64,000 nucleotides of DNA from Acidovorax soli (GTDB taxonomy: Bacteria; Pseudomonadota; Gammaproteobacteria; Burkholderiales; Burkholderiaceae_C), in the NCBI RefSeq assembly GCF_014207955.1, contig NZ_JACHLK010000004.1:124001-188000 (forward strand), given 5' to 3'. A program made the translations under genes and the position numbers. The first letter of the stretch is position 1. Every line of letters starts with the position of its first letter. Below are positions 52,272 to 61,587 of the stretch, piece after piece. Under the pieces are notes generated by a model, which was not told the origin of the DNA, did not search any database, and saw nothing but the letters and a program-made list of their open reading frames with translations.

Positions 52272-54850
52272 CACGCGGCCGCCCCGGCTTCGGTGCAGCG
52301 CTTGGCCAGGTGGGCCAGCGCTTCTTCCACCTGGTCCACCAGCACCAGGCACAGGTCGCCCGGTTGCAGGCGGCCGAGGGCCGTGTCGATGGCGATGAAC
52401 TCGCCGCGGATCTCTTCCACATGCGTGGTGCGCGCAGCACCGGCCAGGCCTTCGCGCAGCAGCGCCATCACCTCGCCGTCGCCACGGCCGCGCTGGGCCG
52501 CGTCCTGGTACAGGATCACGTCGTCGAAGGCGGCGCCCAGGATCACGGTCTGCTCGCGGATGTCTTCGTCGCGCCGGTCACCGGCACCGCTGATGACCAC
52601 GCTGCGGCGCTTGCCGGGCAGGGCGTCCACGGCGGCCACCAGGGCGCGCATGGCGTCGGGGTTGTGGCCGTAGTCGGCGATCACCGTGGCGCCGTTGTAG
52701 TCCATGATGTTGAAGCGGCCGGGGGCGTTGTCGCTGTCGTTCACAAAGCCCGACAGGCCGCGGCGGATGGTCTGCCAGGGCAGGCCGGCGCCCCAGGCGG
52801 CGGCCACCGAGGCCATGACGTTCTCCACCTGGAAGCCGATGCGGCCGTTGCGCGTGATGGGCACGTCGCGCAGGTGGATGGTCTCGCGCCACGAGCCTTC
52901 GGAGGCGACGATGGAGTCGCCGTCCACGTACACCGTGCGGTTGCCCTGGGCGCGGTGGGTGGCCATCACGGGGTTGTGGCGGTCGCTCGCGAAGTAGATG
53001 ATCTTGCCGGGGCAGACCGGCGCCATGGCCGCCACGATGGGGTCGGCCGCGTTGAGCACGCCGTAGCCATCGGGGGCCACGTTCTGCACGATCACGCGCT
53101 TGAGCACGGCCAGGTCTTCCACCGTGGTGATGTAGTTCAGGCCCAGGTGGTCGCCCGCGCCGATGTTGGTGACGACGGCCACCTGGCAGCGGTCAAAGCC
53201 CAGGCCTTCGCGCAGGATGCCGCCGCGCGCGGTCTCGAACACGGCCGCATCCACCTCGGGGTGCAGCAGCACGTTGCGTGCACTCTTGGGGCCGCTGCAG
53301 TCGCCGCTGTCGATCTGGCGGCCATTGACGTACACGCCATCGGTGTTGGTCATGCCCACGCGCAGGCCCTGGGCCGTGAACAGGTGGGCGATCAGGCGCG
53401 CCGTGGTGGTCTTGCCGTTGGTGCCGGTCACGGCCACCGTGGGGATGCGGCCGTCATCGCCATGGGCGTAGAGCTTGTCCACCATGGCCTGGCCCACATT
53501 GCGCGGCTTGCCGTACGAGGGTGCCAGGTGCATGCGCAGGCCGGGGGCGGCATTCACTTCGACGAAGCCGCCGCCTTGCTCCTCCAGCGGGCGCAGCACG
53601 GTCTCGGCCACCATGTCCACGCCGCAGATGTGCAGGCCCACCATCTGGGCCGCCGCAATGGCGCGTGCCGCCACCTCGGGGTGCACGTCGTCCGTCACAT
53701 CGGTGGCGGTGCCGCCGGTGGACAGGTTGGCGTTGTTGCGCAGGATCACGCGCTGGCCCTTGGGCGGCACGGAGTCGGGCGTCAGGTCCTGGGCCGCGAG
53801 GCGCGCCACGGCGATGTCGTCCAGGCGGATCTTGGTGAGCGAGGTGGCATGGCCTTCGCCGCGGCGCGGGTCCAGGTTGACCTGCTCGACCAGCTCACGC
53901 ACCGTGTGCTGGCCGTCACCCAGCACCTGGGGCGGCTCGCGGCGCGCGGCGGCCACCAATTGGTCGCCCACCACCAGCAGGCGGAAGTCGTGGCCGGGCA
54001 GGAAGCGCTCGACCATCACGGTGCCGTATTCCTCGGCGTTCTTGTAGGCGGCTTCGAGCTGGGTGCGGTCGGTGATGTTCACCGTCACGCCCTTGCCCTG
54101 GTTGCCGTCCTGCGGCTTCACGACCACGGGCATGCCCACCTTCTGGGCCACTTCCCAGGCCTCGTCGATGCTCTGCACCGGCTTGCCCAGCGGCACGGGC
54201 ACGCCGGCGGCATGCAGCAGGCGCTTGGTCAGGTCCTTGTCCTGGCCGATGGATTCGGCCACGGCGCTGGTGGAGTCCACCTCGGCGGCCTGGATGCGGC
54301 GCTGCTTGGAGCCCCAGCCGAACTGCACCAGGCTGCCGCGCGTGAGGCGGCGGTAGGGAATGCCGCGCGCCACGGCAGCGTCCACGATGGAGCCGGTGCT
54401 CGGGCCCAGGCGCTCGTCCTCGTCGAGCTCGCGCAGCGCGGCAATGGCCTTTTCGGCGTCGAAGCTGCCGTTGCCCAGGGCGGCCTGGATGAGCTGCTGC
54501 GCATCCTCGAAGGCCTGGCGGCCCACGGCCTCTTCGCTGTACTCCACCACCACCTGGTACACGCCGGGGTCGGTGGTGGCCGTGGTGCGCGCAAAGGTCA
54601 CGCGGCAGCCGGCCTGCGCCTGCAGTGCCAGCGCGGCGATCTGCAGCACATGGGCGAGCGAGATGTCGCCATCGCCGCCTTCGGGGTGCAGTGCGCCCAC
54701 GGCCGGGAACAGGGCGCGCAGCCGTGCCTCGAACCCGTCCATCTGGCGGATGGCACGCTCGTTCTCATCGCAGGCCACGACGGCCTCGATGGCCATGTGG
54801 CGGCTCCACAGGTTGGGGCCGCGCAGGGCCCGGGTGCGGGATACATCCAT
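52271..54850 (-). CDS. cphA: Cyanophycin synthetase (active-type CphA)
   Basis: This 859-residue enzyme polymerises aspartate and arginine to cyanophycin, adding Asp to the chain and then Arg to its side chain. The N-terminal domain reaches about residue 165. An ATP-grasp domain follows (about 205-460) with PVVVKPQDGNQGKGVTVN, VMVERFLPGHDFRLLVVG and GVDMVAE...FVEVNAAPGLRMHL. The C-terminal Mur-ligase-like domain has an intact P-loop TGTNGKTTTARL (476-487), NTDGVYV, ETARGGILREGLG and NIGAGDHLGLN. It sits 73 bases downstream of a paralogue. Together with that gene, an ABC exporter and a DUF1854 gene, it forms the cyanophycin block. No cyanophycinase gene is in the window. Confidence 0.95.
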   Translation of the reverse strand: MDVSRTRALRGPNLWSRHMAIEAVVACDENERAIRQMDGFEARLRALFPAVGALHPEGGDGDISLAHVLQIAALALQAQAGCRVTFARTTATTDPGVYQVVVEYSEEAVGRQAFEDAQQLIQAALGNGSFDAEKAIAALRELDEDERLGPSTGSIVDAAVARGIPYRRLTRGSLVQFGWGSKQRRIQAAEVDSTSAVAESIGQDKDLTKRLLHAAGVPVPLGKPVQSIDEAWEVAQKVGMPVVVKPQDGNQGKGVTVNITDRTQLEAAYKNAEEYGTVMVERFLPGHDFRLLVVGDQLVAAARREPPQVLGDGQHTVRELVEQVNLDPRRGEGHATSLTKIRLDDIAVARLAAQDLTPDSVPPKGQRVILRNNANLSTGGTATDVTDDVHPEVAARAIAAAQMVGLHICGVDMVAETVLRPLEEQGGGFVEVNAAPGLRMHLAPSYGKPRNVGQAMVDKLYAHGDDGRIPTVAVTGTNGKTTTARLIAHLFTAQGLRVGMTNTDGVYVNGRQIDSGDCSGPKSARNVLLHPEVDAAVFETARGGILREGLGFDRCQVAVVTNIGAGDHLGLNYITTVEDLAVLKRVIVQNVAPDGYGVLNAADPIVAAMAPVCPGKIIYFASDRHNPVMATHRAQGNRTVYVDGDSIVASEGSWRETIHLRDVPITRNGRIGFQVENVMASVAAAWGAGLPWQTIRRGLSGFVNDSDNAPGRFNIMDYNGATVIADYGHNPDAMRALVAAVDALPGKRRSVVISGAGDRRDEDIREQTVILGAAFDDVILYQDAAQRGRGDGEVMALLREGLAGAARTTHVEEIRGEFIAIDTALGRLQPGDLCLVLVDQVEEALAHLAKRCTEAGAAA

Positions 54851-54923
54851 GGAAAAATCTCTTTCAGTGTCCGTCGGGGCGGGCAGGCCCCGGAGTCATC
54901 GCAGTGTTCGGTCTCTCAGGCAC

Positions 54924-57131
54924 TCAAGTGCGCAGTCCTGGGGGGGGCGGCAGGTCGGGCTCGAAGGTCTTGATGCCTGCACCGATCAGGTCGGGCGCAA
55001 TGTCCAAAGCCCAGGCGGCGCCTGCGGCGGCCAGCAGGGCGTCGGTATCGGGTACCACGGCGTTGCGGCCGAAGGTCAGTTCGGTGAGCGAGCCCAGCAC
55101 ATGTTCGGCGCTGCCCGTGGCCAGCACCACGCGGCCGTTCTTCACGAGCACGGCACGGCCGTTGTCCTTGGCGCGGTGCTCGGCAATGGCCGGCAGGGTG
55201 TGGTCCTGCGCATACAGCACCACATCGCCGTCGCACAGGCGGGCCAGGTCCACGACCTGCGCCTCGGCGGCGTTGAGCACGGCGGCGCCATCGGCTAGCA
55301 CCACGTCCACCTGGGTGCGCATGACCTTGGTCATCTGGTCCTGCTCGTGCACGTCGAACTCGGCCAGGGTGCTGGCGCCGTCCATGTCGGTCACCACGCC
55401 CACCTTGCAGCGGTCGTAGGCCAGGCCGTCGCGCAGGATGGTGCGGGCGTCGTTCTCGATCACGGCGGCCTGCACCATCTGGTTCATGAGCAGGCGGTGG
55501 GCAGCCTCCCAGTGGGCGCTGTCGGTGGCATCCACATGGCGGCGGTCCAGGAACAGGCCGTCGCGGCAGGCCACGCCCGTGTGGCGGCCGCTCAGGTGCA
55601 GCAGCCAGGCCACCAGGCGCGAGATGGTGGCGGTGTTGCGCGTGCCGGCCACGCCCACCACGGGGATGCGGCCGGCTGTGCCTTCGGCATGGTCCTCGGC
55701 CGGGAACAGGTGTTCCACGATGGCCTGGCCCACGGGGCGGGGCGCGCCCACGGCGGGCTTCAGGTGCATCAGCAGGCCTGGGCCGGCATTCACCTCGACG
55801 ATGGCACCGCCCTGGGTGTGCAGGGGCTTGGAGATGTCCTGCGCCACCATGTCGATGCCGGCGATATCGAGGCCCACCACCTTGGCGGCGAGCTGGGCGA
55901 TGTAGGCGACCTCGGGGTGCACGTCGTCCGTGCAGTCCACGGCCACGTTGCCGTTGCGCTGCACCACGATGACCCGGCCCGCTGCGGGCACGGAATCGGC
56001 CTCCAGCTCCTGGCGCTTGAGTTCGAGCTGCACCTTGGTGTCGGTGGCCAGGTCGATGATCTCCAGCGGGTATTCCTCTTCGTAGCCGCGGCGCGGGTCG
56101 GAGTTGAGCTGGCTGTCGATCAGCTCCTTGACGGTGGAGCGGCCGTTGCCGGTGATGCTCACCACCTCGCCGCGCGCGGCAGCCACCACCTTGCCGCCCA
56201 CCACCAGCAGGCGGTGCTCGTCGCCGGGGATGAAGCGTTCGACCATCACGTCGCTGCCCTCGGGGTAGGCCACGTGGTAGGCGGCCTCGATATCTTCGCG
56301 CTTGCGCAGGTCCAGGGTCACGCCGCGGCCGTGGTTGCCGTCCGAGGGTTTGACCACCACGGGCAGGCCGATGTCCTCGGCCGCTTCCCAGGCTTCCTCG
56401 GGGCTGTTGACCACCTGGCCTTCGGGGATGGGCACGCCGCAGGCCTTGAGCAGGCCCTTGGTCAGGTCCTTGTCGCTGGCGATACCTTCGGCGATGGCGC
56501 TGGTGAATTCGGTCTCGGCCGTCCAGATGCGGCGCTGGCTTGCGCCATAGCCCAGCTGCACCAGGTTGCCGTCGTTCAGGCGGATGTGGGGGATGCTGCG
56601 GTCCGTGGCGGCCGTGACGATGCAGGCGGTGCTGGGGCCCAGGTACTGGTCGTCCACCTCGGTGCGCACCCGCGCCACGGCGGCGGCCACGTCGAAGGGC
56701 TCGTCGTTGATGGCCGACATCAGGAGCCGGTGGCCCTGGGCCAGGGCCACGCGGGCCACCTGTTCGTCACGCGCGCGGAACACCATGCGGTACACGCCGC
56801 GCTGCGAGGTGCTGCGCGTCTGGCCAAAGCCTGTGGGCATGCCGGCCAGGTTGAGCAGCTCGATCACGATGTGCTCCATCACGTGGCCGCACCAGGTGCC
56901 TTCTTCCAGGCGCTGCAGGAAGCCGCCGCGCTCGCCCACGCCGCAGTGGTGCTCGATCAGCGCGGGCAGCCAGGCCGTGAGCCGCTCGTTCAGGCCGGGC
57001 AGGGTGTGGGAGGGGTGGTCTTCCAGCACGCCCAGGTCCAGCCAGACTTCCAGCACGGGCCGGTAGGTCCAGATGTTGGGTCCACGCAGGTAATTGATGC
57101 GAAGCAGTTGGATGTCGTCGAATTTCGCCAT
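54924..57131 (-). CDS. Cyanophycin synthetase paralogue with degenerate Mur-ligase P-loop (CphA'-like)
   Basis: This is a 735-residue homologue of CphA. The N-terminal part (RGPNIWTYRPVLEVWLDLG, CGHVMEHIVIELLNLAGMP) and ATP-grasp domain (PVVVKPSDGNHGRGVTLDL, VMVERFIPGDEHRLLVVGGK, IVEVNAGPGLLMHLKP) are complete. The Mur-ligase-like domain is shortened, and its ATP loop reads VAGTRNTATISRL (494-506), where CphA has GTNGKTTT; the P-loop Lys is gone. Thus only the first ATP site should work. Paired cphA'/cphA genes are known in Cupriavidus, and the single-site CphA2 type polymerises beta-Asp-Arg dipeptides. It is first in the minus-strand operon. The ATG at 57131 (MAKFDDIQLLRINYLRGPN) is the family start. 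Confidence 0.88.
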   Translation of the reverse strand: MAKFDDIQLLRINYLRGPNIWTYRPVLEVWLDLGVLEDHPSHTLPGLNERLTAWLPALIEHHCGVGERGGFLQRLEEGTWCGHVMEHIVIELLNLAGMPTGFGQTRSTSQRGVYRMVFRARDEQVARVALAQGHRLLMSAINDEPFDVAAAVARVRTEVDDQYLGPSTACIVTAATDRSIPHIRLNDGNLVQLGYGASQRRIWTAETEFTSAIAEGIASDKDLTKGLLKACGVPIPEGQVVNSPEEAWEAAEDIGLPVVVKPSDGNHGRGVTLDLRKREDIEAAYHVAYPEGSDVMVERFIPGDEHRLLVVGGKVVAAARGEVVSITGNGRSTVKELIDSQLNSDPRRGYEEEYPLEIIDLATDTKVQLELKRQELEADSVPAAGRVIVVQRNGNVAVDCTDDVHPEVAYIAQLAAKVVGLDIAGIDMVAQDISKPLHTQGGAIVEVNAGPGLLMHLKPAVGAPRPVGQAIVEHLFPAEDHAEGTAGRIPVVGVAGTRNTATISRLVAWLLHLSGRHTGVACRDGLFLDRRHVDATDSAHWEAAHRLLMNQMVQAAVIENDARTILRDGLAYDRCKVGVVTDMDGASTLAEFDVHEQDQMTKVMRTQVDVVLADGAAVLNAAEAQVVDLARLCDGDVVLYAQDHTLPAIAEHRAKDNGRAVLVKNGRVVLATGSAEHVLGSLTELTFGRNAVVPDTDALLAAAGAAWALDIAPDLIGAGIKTFEPDLPPPPGLRT

Positions 57132-57361
57132 GGTTGCAGCGGGTAGGTGTTCCGGCCTTTCGGAGGCTATGCGGGGGAGGGCAACGAGAATATGGGGAAT
57201 ATTGTGCTCCACTCGGATGGCAGCGGCGGCTGTCAGCCGGGGAGCGGTCGCAGACGTTACAGGTGGATGCCTTGGCGCTCCAACCCGCAGTATCGGGGAG
57301 AATTCGCGCTTTGGCGCCCTGGGTGACGGCTGGTTGCCAGGGGCGCAGAACCCAATACAAC

Positions 57362-59650
57362 ATGCAACATCACCATTCTGTGGACGCCTCCGGTGTCTTT
57401 TCTGGCCCCCAGGGGGCCGATCTGCGGGCCATGCTCGCTTCCCAAGAGAACGTGCTGGCCACGTTACAGGTTGACCTGAGTGCCGAACTGCGCTTCGCCA
57501 CGGGCTGGGTGGTGGTGACTTCCGAGCGTCTGCTGGCCTGCGAGCCCGGCACCAACGCCTGGCGCGCCTGGCCCCGGGCCCCGGGCCTGGAACTGCGCAT
57601 GCACGACCATGGGGGCATCGGCGCCCTGGAGCTGCACGATGCCGATGCGCGCCTGGCGCTGTGGCGCTTCACCCTGGGCCAGCACGCCCAGGCGCTGCGC
57701 CTGGTGCAGCGCTTCGAGCAGCCGGCCGGCGCCGCCGAATCGGACGAGGCTACCTGCCCCCAGTGCCACACCCCGCTGCCGCCCGATACCGAGGAATGCC
57801 CGGCCTGCGCACGCGCCCAGCCGCCGCAGACCTCCACCTGGGTGCTGTTGCGCCTGTGGCGCTTTGCCCGCCCCTACCGCAAGCAGCTGGCCGCGGGCTT
57901 TGCGCTGACCCTGGCCTCCACGGCCGCCACGCTGGTGCCGCCCTACCTGACCATCCCGCTGATGGACGACATCCTGATCCCGTTCCAGAACGGCCAGAAG
58001 ATCGAGCCCGGCCTGGTCCTGCTGTACCTGAGCGGGCTGCTGCTGTCGGCCCTGGCGGCCTGGGGCCTTTCGTGGGCGCGCACCTACATCCTGGCCTTGG
58101 TGTCCGAGCGCATCGGCGCCGACCTGCGCACCACCACCTACGAGCACTTGCTGCGCCTGTCGCTCGACTATTTCGGCGGCAAGCGCACGGGCGACCTCAT
58201 GGCGCGCATCGGCTCGGAGACGGACCGCATCAACGTTTTCCTTTCCTTGCATGCGCTGGATTTCGTGACCGACGTGCTCATGATCCTCATGACGGCGGCC
58301 ATCCTGTTCTCCATCAACCCCTGGCTGGCGCTGGTCACCCTGGTGCCGCTGCCCTTCATCGCCTGGATGATCCACACCGTGCGCGACCGGCTGCGCACCG
58401 GCTTCGAGAAGATCGACCGTGTCTGGTCCGAGGTGACCAACGTGCTGGCCGACACCATCCCCGGCATCCGCGTGGTCAAGGCCTTCGCCCAGGAAAAGCG
58501 CGAGGCCCAGCGCTTCCGTGACGCCAACCAGCACAACCTGGAGGTCAACGACAAACTCAACAAGACCTGGTCGCTGTTCACCCCCACCGTGTCGCTGCTC
58601 ACCGAGATCGGCCTGCTCGTGGTCTGGGCCTTCGGCATCTGGCTGGTCTCACGCAACCAGATCACCGTGGGTGTGCTCACGGCCTTCATCGCCTACATCG
58701 GGCGCTTCTACAGCCGGCTCGACTCCATGAGCCGCATCGTTTCGGTCACGCAGAAGGCCGCCGCCGGCGCCAAGCGCATCTTCGATATCCTGGACCACGT
58801 GAGCAACGTGCCCGACCCGGCCCAGCCCGTGCAGGTGGACAAGGTGCAGGGCGCGATCGCCATGCGCGGCGTGGGCTTCCGCTATGGCAGCCGCGCCGTC
58901 ATCAAGGGGCTGGACCTCGACATCCGCCCCGGCGAGATGATCGGCCTGGTGGGCCACAGCGGCTCGGGCAAGAGCACGCTGGTCAACCTGATCAGCCGCT
59001 TCTACGATGTGACCGACGGCTCCATCCAGGTCGATGGCGTGGACATCCGCCGCTTCGCCGTGGCCGACTACCGGCGCCACATCGGCCTGGTGCTGCAGGA
59101 GCCCTTCCTCTTCTTCGGCACCATTGCCGAGAACATCGCCTACGGCAAGCCCGAGGCCACGCGCGAGGAGATCGTGGCAGCGGCCCGGGCGGCCCATGCG
59201 CACGAATTCATCCTGCGCCTGCCGCACGGCTACGACTCGCTGGTGGGCGAGCGTGGCCAGGGTCTGTCGGGCGGCGAGCGCCAACGCATCAGCATTGCGC
59301 GCGCGCTCCTGATCGACCCGCGCATCCTGATCCTGGACGAAGCCACCTCGGCCGTGGACACCGAAACCGAGAAGGAAATCCAGAAGGCCCTGGACAACCT
59401 GGTCAAGGGCCGTACCACCATCGCCATCGCCCACCGCCTGTCCACCCTGCGCAAGGCCGACCGCCTGGTGGTGATGGACCGCGGCGAAGTGGTGGAAGTG
59501 GGGCCGCACGACGAACTCATGGAACAGCAGGGCGCTTACTGGCGCCTCTACGAAGCCCAGGCGCGCCGTGCCGAGGAAGATGCCCAGGCGGCCGGCGTGC
59601 TGCTGGACAGCAGCCTGCTGCACCCGGCCCACCCTGCGGGCAGCGCCTGA
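57362..59650 (+). CDS. Cyanophycin-associated ABC exporter with N-terminal accessory domain and zinc ribbon
   Basis: This 762-residue half-transporter has an unusual N-terminal part. Residues 1-125 form a PH-like domain of unknown role. A CxxC-x10-CxxC zinc-ribbon (C132, C135, C146, C149) follows. Six membrane helices of the type I exporter fold (about 160-460) come next, with [20 protein letters not shown]. The ATPase domain carries Walker [11 protein letters not shown] (about 530-540), signature [10 protein letters not shown] (about 635) and Walker [17 protein letters not shown]. It works as a dimer. It faces the cph operon across a 230-base gap (57132-57361) in which I see no clear operator. 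NCBI-style annotation of such proteins as cyanophycin metabolism-associated fits. The cargo is unknown. Confidence 0.88.
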   Translation: MQHHHSVDASGVFSGPQGADLRAMLASQENVLATLQVDLSAELRFATGWVVVTSERLLACEPGTNAWRAWPRAPGLELRMHDHGGIGALELHDADARLALWRFTLGQHAQALRLVQRFEQPAGAAESDEATCPQCHTPLPPDTEECPACARAQPPQTSTWVLLRLWRFARPYRKQLAAGFALTLASTAATLVPPYLTIPLMDDILIPFQNGQKIEPGLVLLYLSGLLLSALAAWGLSWARTYILALVSERIGADLRTTTYEHLLRLSLDYFGGKRTGDLMARIGSETDRINVFLSLHALDFVTDVLMILMTAAILFSINPWLALVTLVPLPFIAWMIHTVRDRLRTGFEKIDRVWSEVTNVLADTIPGIRVVKAFAQEKREAQRFRDANQHNLEVNDKLNKTWSLFTPTVSLLTEIGLLVVWAFGIWLVSRNQITVGVLTAFIAYIGRFYSRLDSMSRIVSVTQKAAAGAKRIFDILDHVSNVPDPAQPVQVDKVQGAIAMRGVGFRYGSRAVIKGLDLDIRPGEMIGLVGHSGSGKSTLVNLISRFYDVTDGSIQVDGVDIRRFAVADYRRHIGLVLQEPFLFFGTIAENIAYGKPEATREEIVAAARAAHAHEFILRLPHGYDSLVGERGQGLSGGERQRISIARALLIDPRILILDEATSAVDTETEKEIQKALDNLVKGRTTIAIAHRLSTLRKADRLVVMDRGEVVEVGPHDELMEQQGAYWRLYEAQARRAEEDAQAAGVLLDSSLLHPAHPAGSA

Positions 59651-59682
59651 GCGCCCGCCCACCGACGGATGACAACACCGCC

Positions 59683-60174
59683 ATGACCGATCAGACCCCT
59701 TCTCCCGCCAGCCCGGTGCAGTTGCACCGCAACCCCCATGGGCGCCTGGTGCTCACCCTGCCCGACGGCACCCTGCACGAGGGCGTGGTGCCCGTGCGCG
59801 CCTTCCCCATTGCCGCGCCTGCCGAAGGCCTGTCCCTGGTGGGCAGCGATGGCCACGAACTGCTGTGGCTGGACCGCCTGGACCAGCTGCCCCCGGCCGG
59901 GCGTGCCCTGGTCGAGGAAGAACTGGCAGTGCGCGAGTTTGTGCCCACTATCGAAAAAATAACCGCGGTATCGAGTTTCTCGACCCCCAGCACCTGGGAT
60001 GTGGAAACCGACCGGGGCCCCGCCCGCCTGGTGCTCAAGGCCGAAGAAGACATCCGCCGGCTCGGTGGAAGAACCCGCCTGCTCATCGCAGCCGGCGAGG
60101 GCGTGCAGTTCAAGGTGCCCGATACGACGCTGCTCGACCGCCAGTCGCGCCGCTTCCTCGAACGCTTTCTCTGA
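59683..60174 (+). CDS. DUF1854 protein associated with cyanophycin metabolism
   Basis: This 163-residue protein of the DUF1854 family starts VQLHRNPHGRLVLTLPDG and has EGLSLVGSDGHELLWLDRLD, REFVPTIEKITAVSSFSTPSTWDVETDRGPARLVLK (key parts FVPTIEKI and TWDVETDRG) and RFLERFL at the end. It is a small soluble beta-rich protein without signal or membrane segment. It lies 32 bases after the ABC exporter gene and before a strong terminator, so the two form an operon. The partnership with ABC exporters next to cphA genes recurs in this group as far as I recall. Its function is unknown; a regulatory or adaptor role for the transporter is an inference. Confidence 0.85.
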   Translation: MTDQTPSPASPVQLHRNPHGRLVLTLPDGTLHEGVVPVRAFPIAAPAEGLSLVGSDGHELLWLDRLDQLPPAGRALVEEELAVREFVPTIEKITAVSSFSTPSTWDVETDRGPARLVLKAEEDIRRLGGRTRLLIAAGEGVQFKVPDTTLLDRQSRRFLERFL

Positions 60175-60196
60175 GCACCTGACGGGGAGCGCACCC

Positions 60197-60235
60197 GCCC
60201 GCCGCCTGCTTTTTGCGGGCGGCGGGCTTTTTTTT
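60197..60235 (+). terminator. Intrinsic terminator of the ABC exporter/DUF1854 operon
   Basis: The 13-bp stem GCCCGCCGCCTGC (one G-T pair), loop of five T, and an eight-T run at 60228-60235, lying 22 bases after the DUF1854 stop. A textbook rho-independent terminator. Confidence 0.93.
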
Positions 60236-60385
60236 GCCTTCAAAGGGCTTTGAATCTAGGGGTAAACCCTTAAATTTGAGCTTAAAGGCAAAAAAGACCT
60301 CAATTTCCCCTTTTGTTTGCCGTTATGAATGTACGAAGAGTCCGGAAGTGCCTCTGTCCATTCCATCCACCACCTGGGGCCTGCC

Positions 60386-60817
60386 ATGCAATTGCCACCT
60401 GTTGATCGATCGCCGACCTGGCGTCCTCCGGGCGCCGATTTGTATTCCACCGGCGCCTCGGGGGCGCCGCCGATACGTCCTGTCAATGCGCCGCTGCCCG
60501 TCGAGTCCATGGACCGGCTGGGGGAGGGGGCCATTGTGCGCGAGCCCGACAAGCCCTCGGCACCCGAGGCACCGAACCGCGACTGGACCGAGGTGAAGAA
60601 GAAGGAAACGGCGGAAGCGCCGCCCGAGCCGCCGCCGGAGCCCATCTACAAGCAACTGCTCGAATTCATCCAGTCCATGTGGCGCGCCAGCGGCAGCGCC
60701 GTCGAAATGGCCCAGGACATCAACAAGGTGACCCTGCAGGAGCGCCTGGCCCAGCAGGTCAAGAACGAGCCGCTGACCTACTCGGACCCCAAGGTCAAGC
60801 GCACGGCCGGGCTGTAG
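60386..60817 (+). CDS. Hypothetical proline-rich protein, 143 residues
   Basis: I do not recognise this family. The first 70 residues are rich in Pro and polar residues (DRSPTWRPPGADLYSTGASG). A charged segment follows (DWTEVKKKETAEAPPEPPPEP), then a C-terminal helix-forming part (YKQLLEFIQSMWRASGSAV, DINKVTLQERLAQQVK). No signal peptide or membrane helix. The proline tracts could be a flexible linker exposing the C-terminal helices. The ATG at 60386 has a GGGG element upstream; the frame extends to ATG 60329. The preceding gap (60236-60385) is AT-rich and probably holds its promoter. Confidence 0.6.
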   Translation: MQLPPVDRSPTWRPPGADLYSTGASGAPPIRPVNAPLPVESMDRLGEGAIVREPDKPSAPEAPNRDWTEVKKKETAEAPPEPPPEPIYKQLLEFIQSMWRASGSAVEMAQDINKVTLQERLAQQVKNEPLTYSDPKVKRTAGL

Positions 60818-60891
60818 GCAGGGTGGCAGGTTGGGGCGCGGCGACGGCGCCCGGCAGGGTGGATTTGCTATTGAATCAATAGCGATTGGGA

Positions 60892-61251
60892 TCAGGGAGC
60901 GCTGGCTGCAGGAGCGGGGGCAGCAGGCGCCTGTTGTTGCTTGGCGCGATCCCGTTCGGCGCGGTACTTGGCCGCGAAAGCGCGCACCTCTTCGTACGAG
61001 ACAAAGCCATCGTGGTCGGTGTCGGCCTCGTCAAAGGCATTGGCCAGGCGCGGGAACAGCTTCACTTCGGTCCGGCTGAGCTTGCCGTCGCCGTTGAAAT
61101 CCAGCATCTTGAATTCGCGGATGGCCTTGGCCTCGCCCTTGGACAGGCCTTCGGTGTCGGCGGGCGGCGGCGCAACCGGCGCCTGTGCGGAGGCCAGGCT
61201 GCACGCCACCAGGGCTGCAGCGCCCCAGGCCAGAAAAATCGTCTTCTTCAT
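60892..61251 (-). CDS. Secreted EF-hand calcium-binding protein
   Basis: This 119-residue protein has a signal peptide (KKTIFLAWGAAALVACSLASA) followed by an acidic domain with two EF-hand loops: DFNGDGKLSRTE near residue 51 and DTDHDGFVSYEE near residue 77. Each has Asp/Asn at positions 1, 3, 5 and Glu at 12. The C-terminal tail is Ala/Pro/Gln-rich. It should bind Ca2+ in the periplasm, and its role is unknown. The gene appears monocistronic, and its leader region is followed upstream by structured repeat E. Confidence 0.85.
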   Translation of the reverse strand: MKKTIFLAWGAAALVACSLASAQAPVAPPPADTEGLSKGEAKAIREFKMLDFNGDGKLSRTEVKLFPRLANAFDEADTDHDGFVSYEEVRAFAAKYRAERDRAKQQQAPAAPAPAASAP

Positions 61252-61418
61252 GCGCTCAAATCCTTGTGATGGGCCATGGTCCCACAGATGCAGCCCGCCG
61301 GTGTCCTTTGCAATCGGTCAGAGGCCATCTTTCACCACAAGTTGCACACCATTGCACAACTTTGCAGGCTGGGTGGCGCAGGGCGCCTGTACGGATTTGC
61401 GTTGAAGGCGAATCCGTA

Positions 61419-61587
61419 TCAGCTATTCATTGCGCAGCGCGCCACCCGTTACGCATGAAACTGGCGCGGCCGAGGCCAGTGCCCCCGTGCAAGGGCCGCC
61501 CCGCCGCACCGGGGGCGTCCCCCTCCCAGATTGCGAAGCAATATGAGAGAGGGGGAAGGCGCGAAGCGACTCAGGGGGTGCTTCACT
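61419..61587 (-). repeat. Structured intergenic repeat, copy E (short form)
   Basis: Begins directly after the 5'-nucleotidase stop with AGTGAAGCACCCCCTGAGTC on the minus strand. It keeps the ATTGC-GAA-GCAAT hairpin, the ACTGGC/GCCAGT stem and the GAATAGCTGA end, but lacks the middle part of copies A-C. It fills half of the 336-base gap; the rest (61252-61418) is the EF-hand gene's upstream region with no recognised element. Confidence 0.82.

Noticed and set aside
52310..54973. 887-codon open frame on the plus strand across cphA
   Set aside because: Antisense shadow of a conserved cyanophycin synthetase; no motif or ribosome site of its own.
55347..57146. 599-codon open frame opposite the cphA paralogue
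   Set aside because: Antisense shadow with His/Val/Gly bias and no family features.
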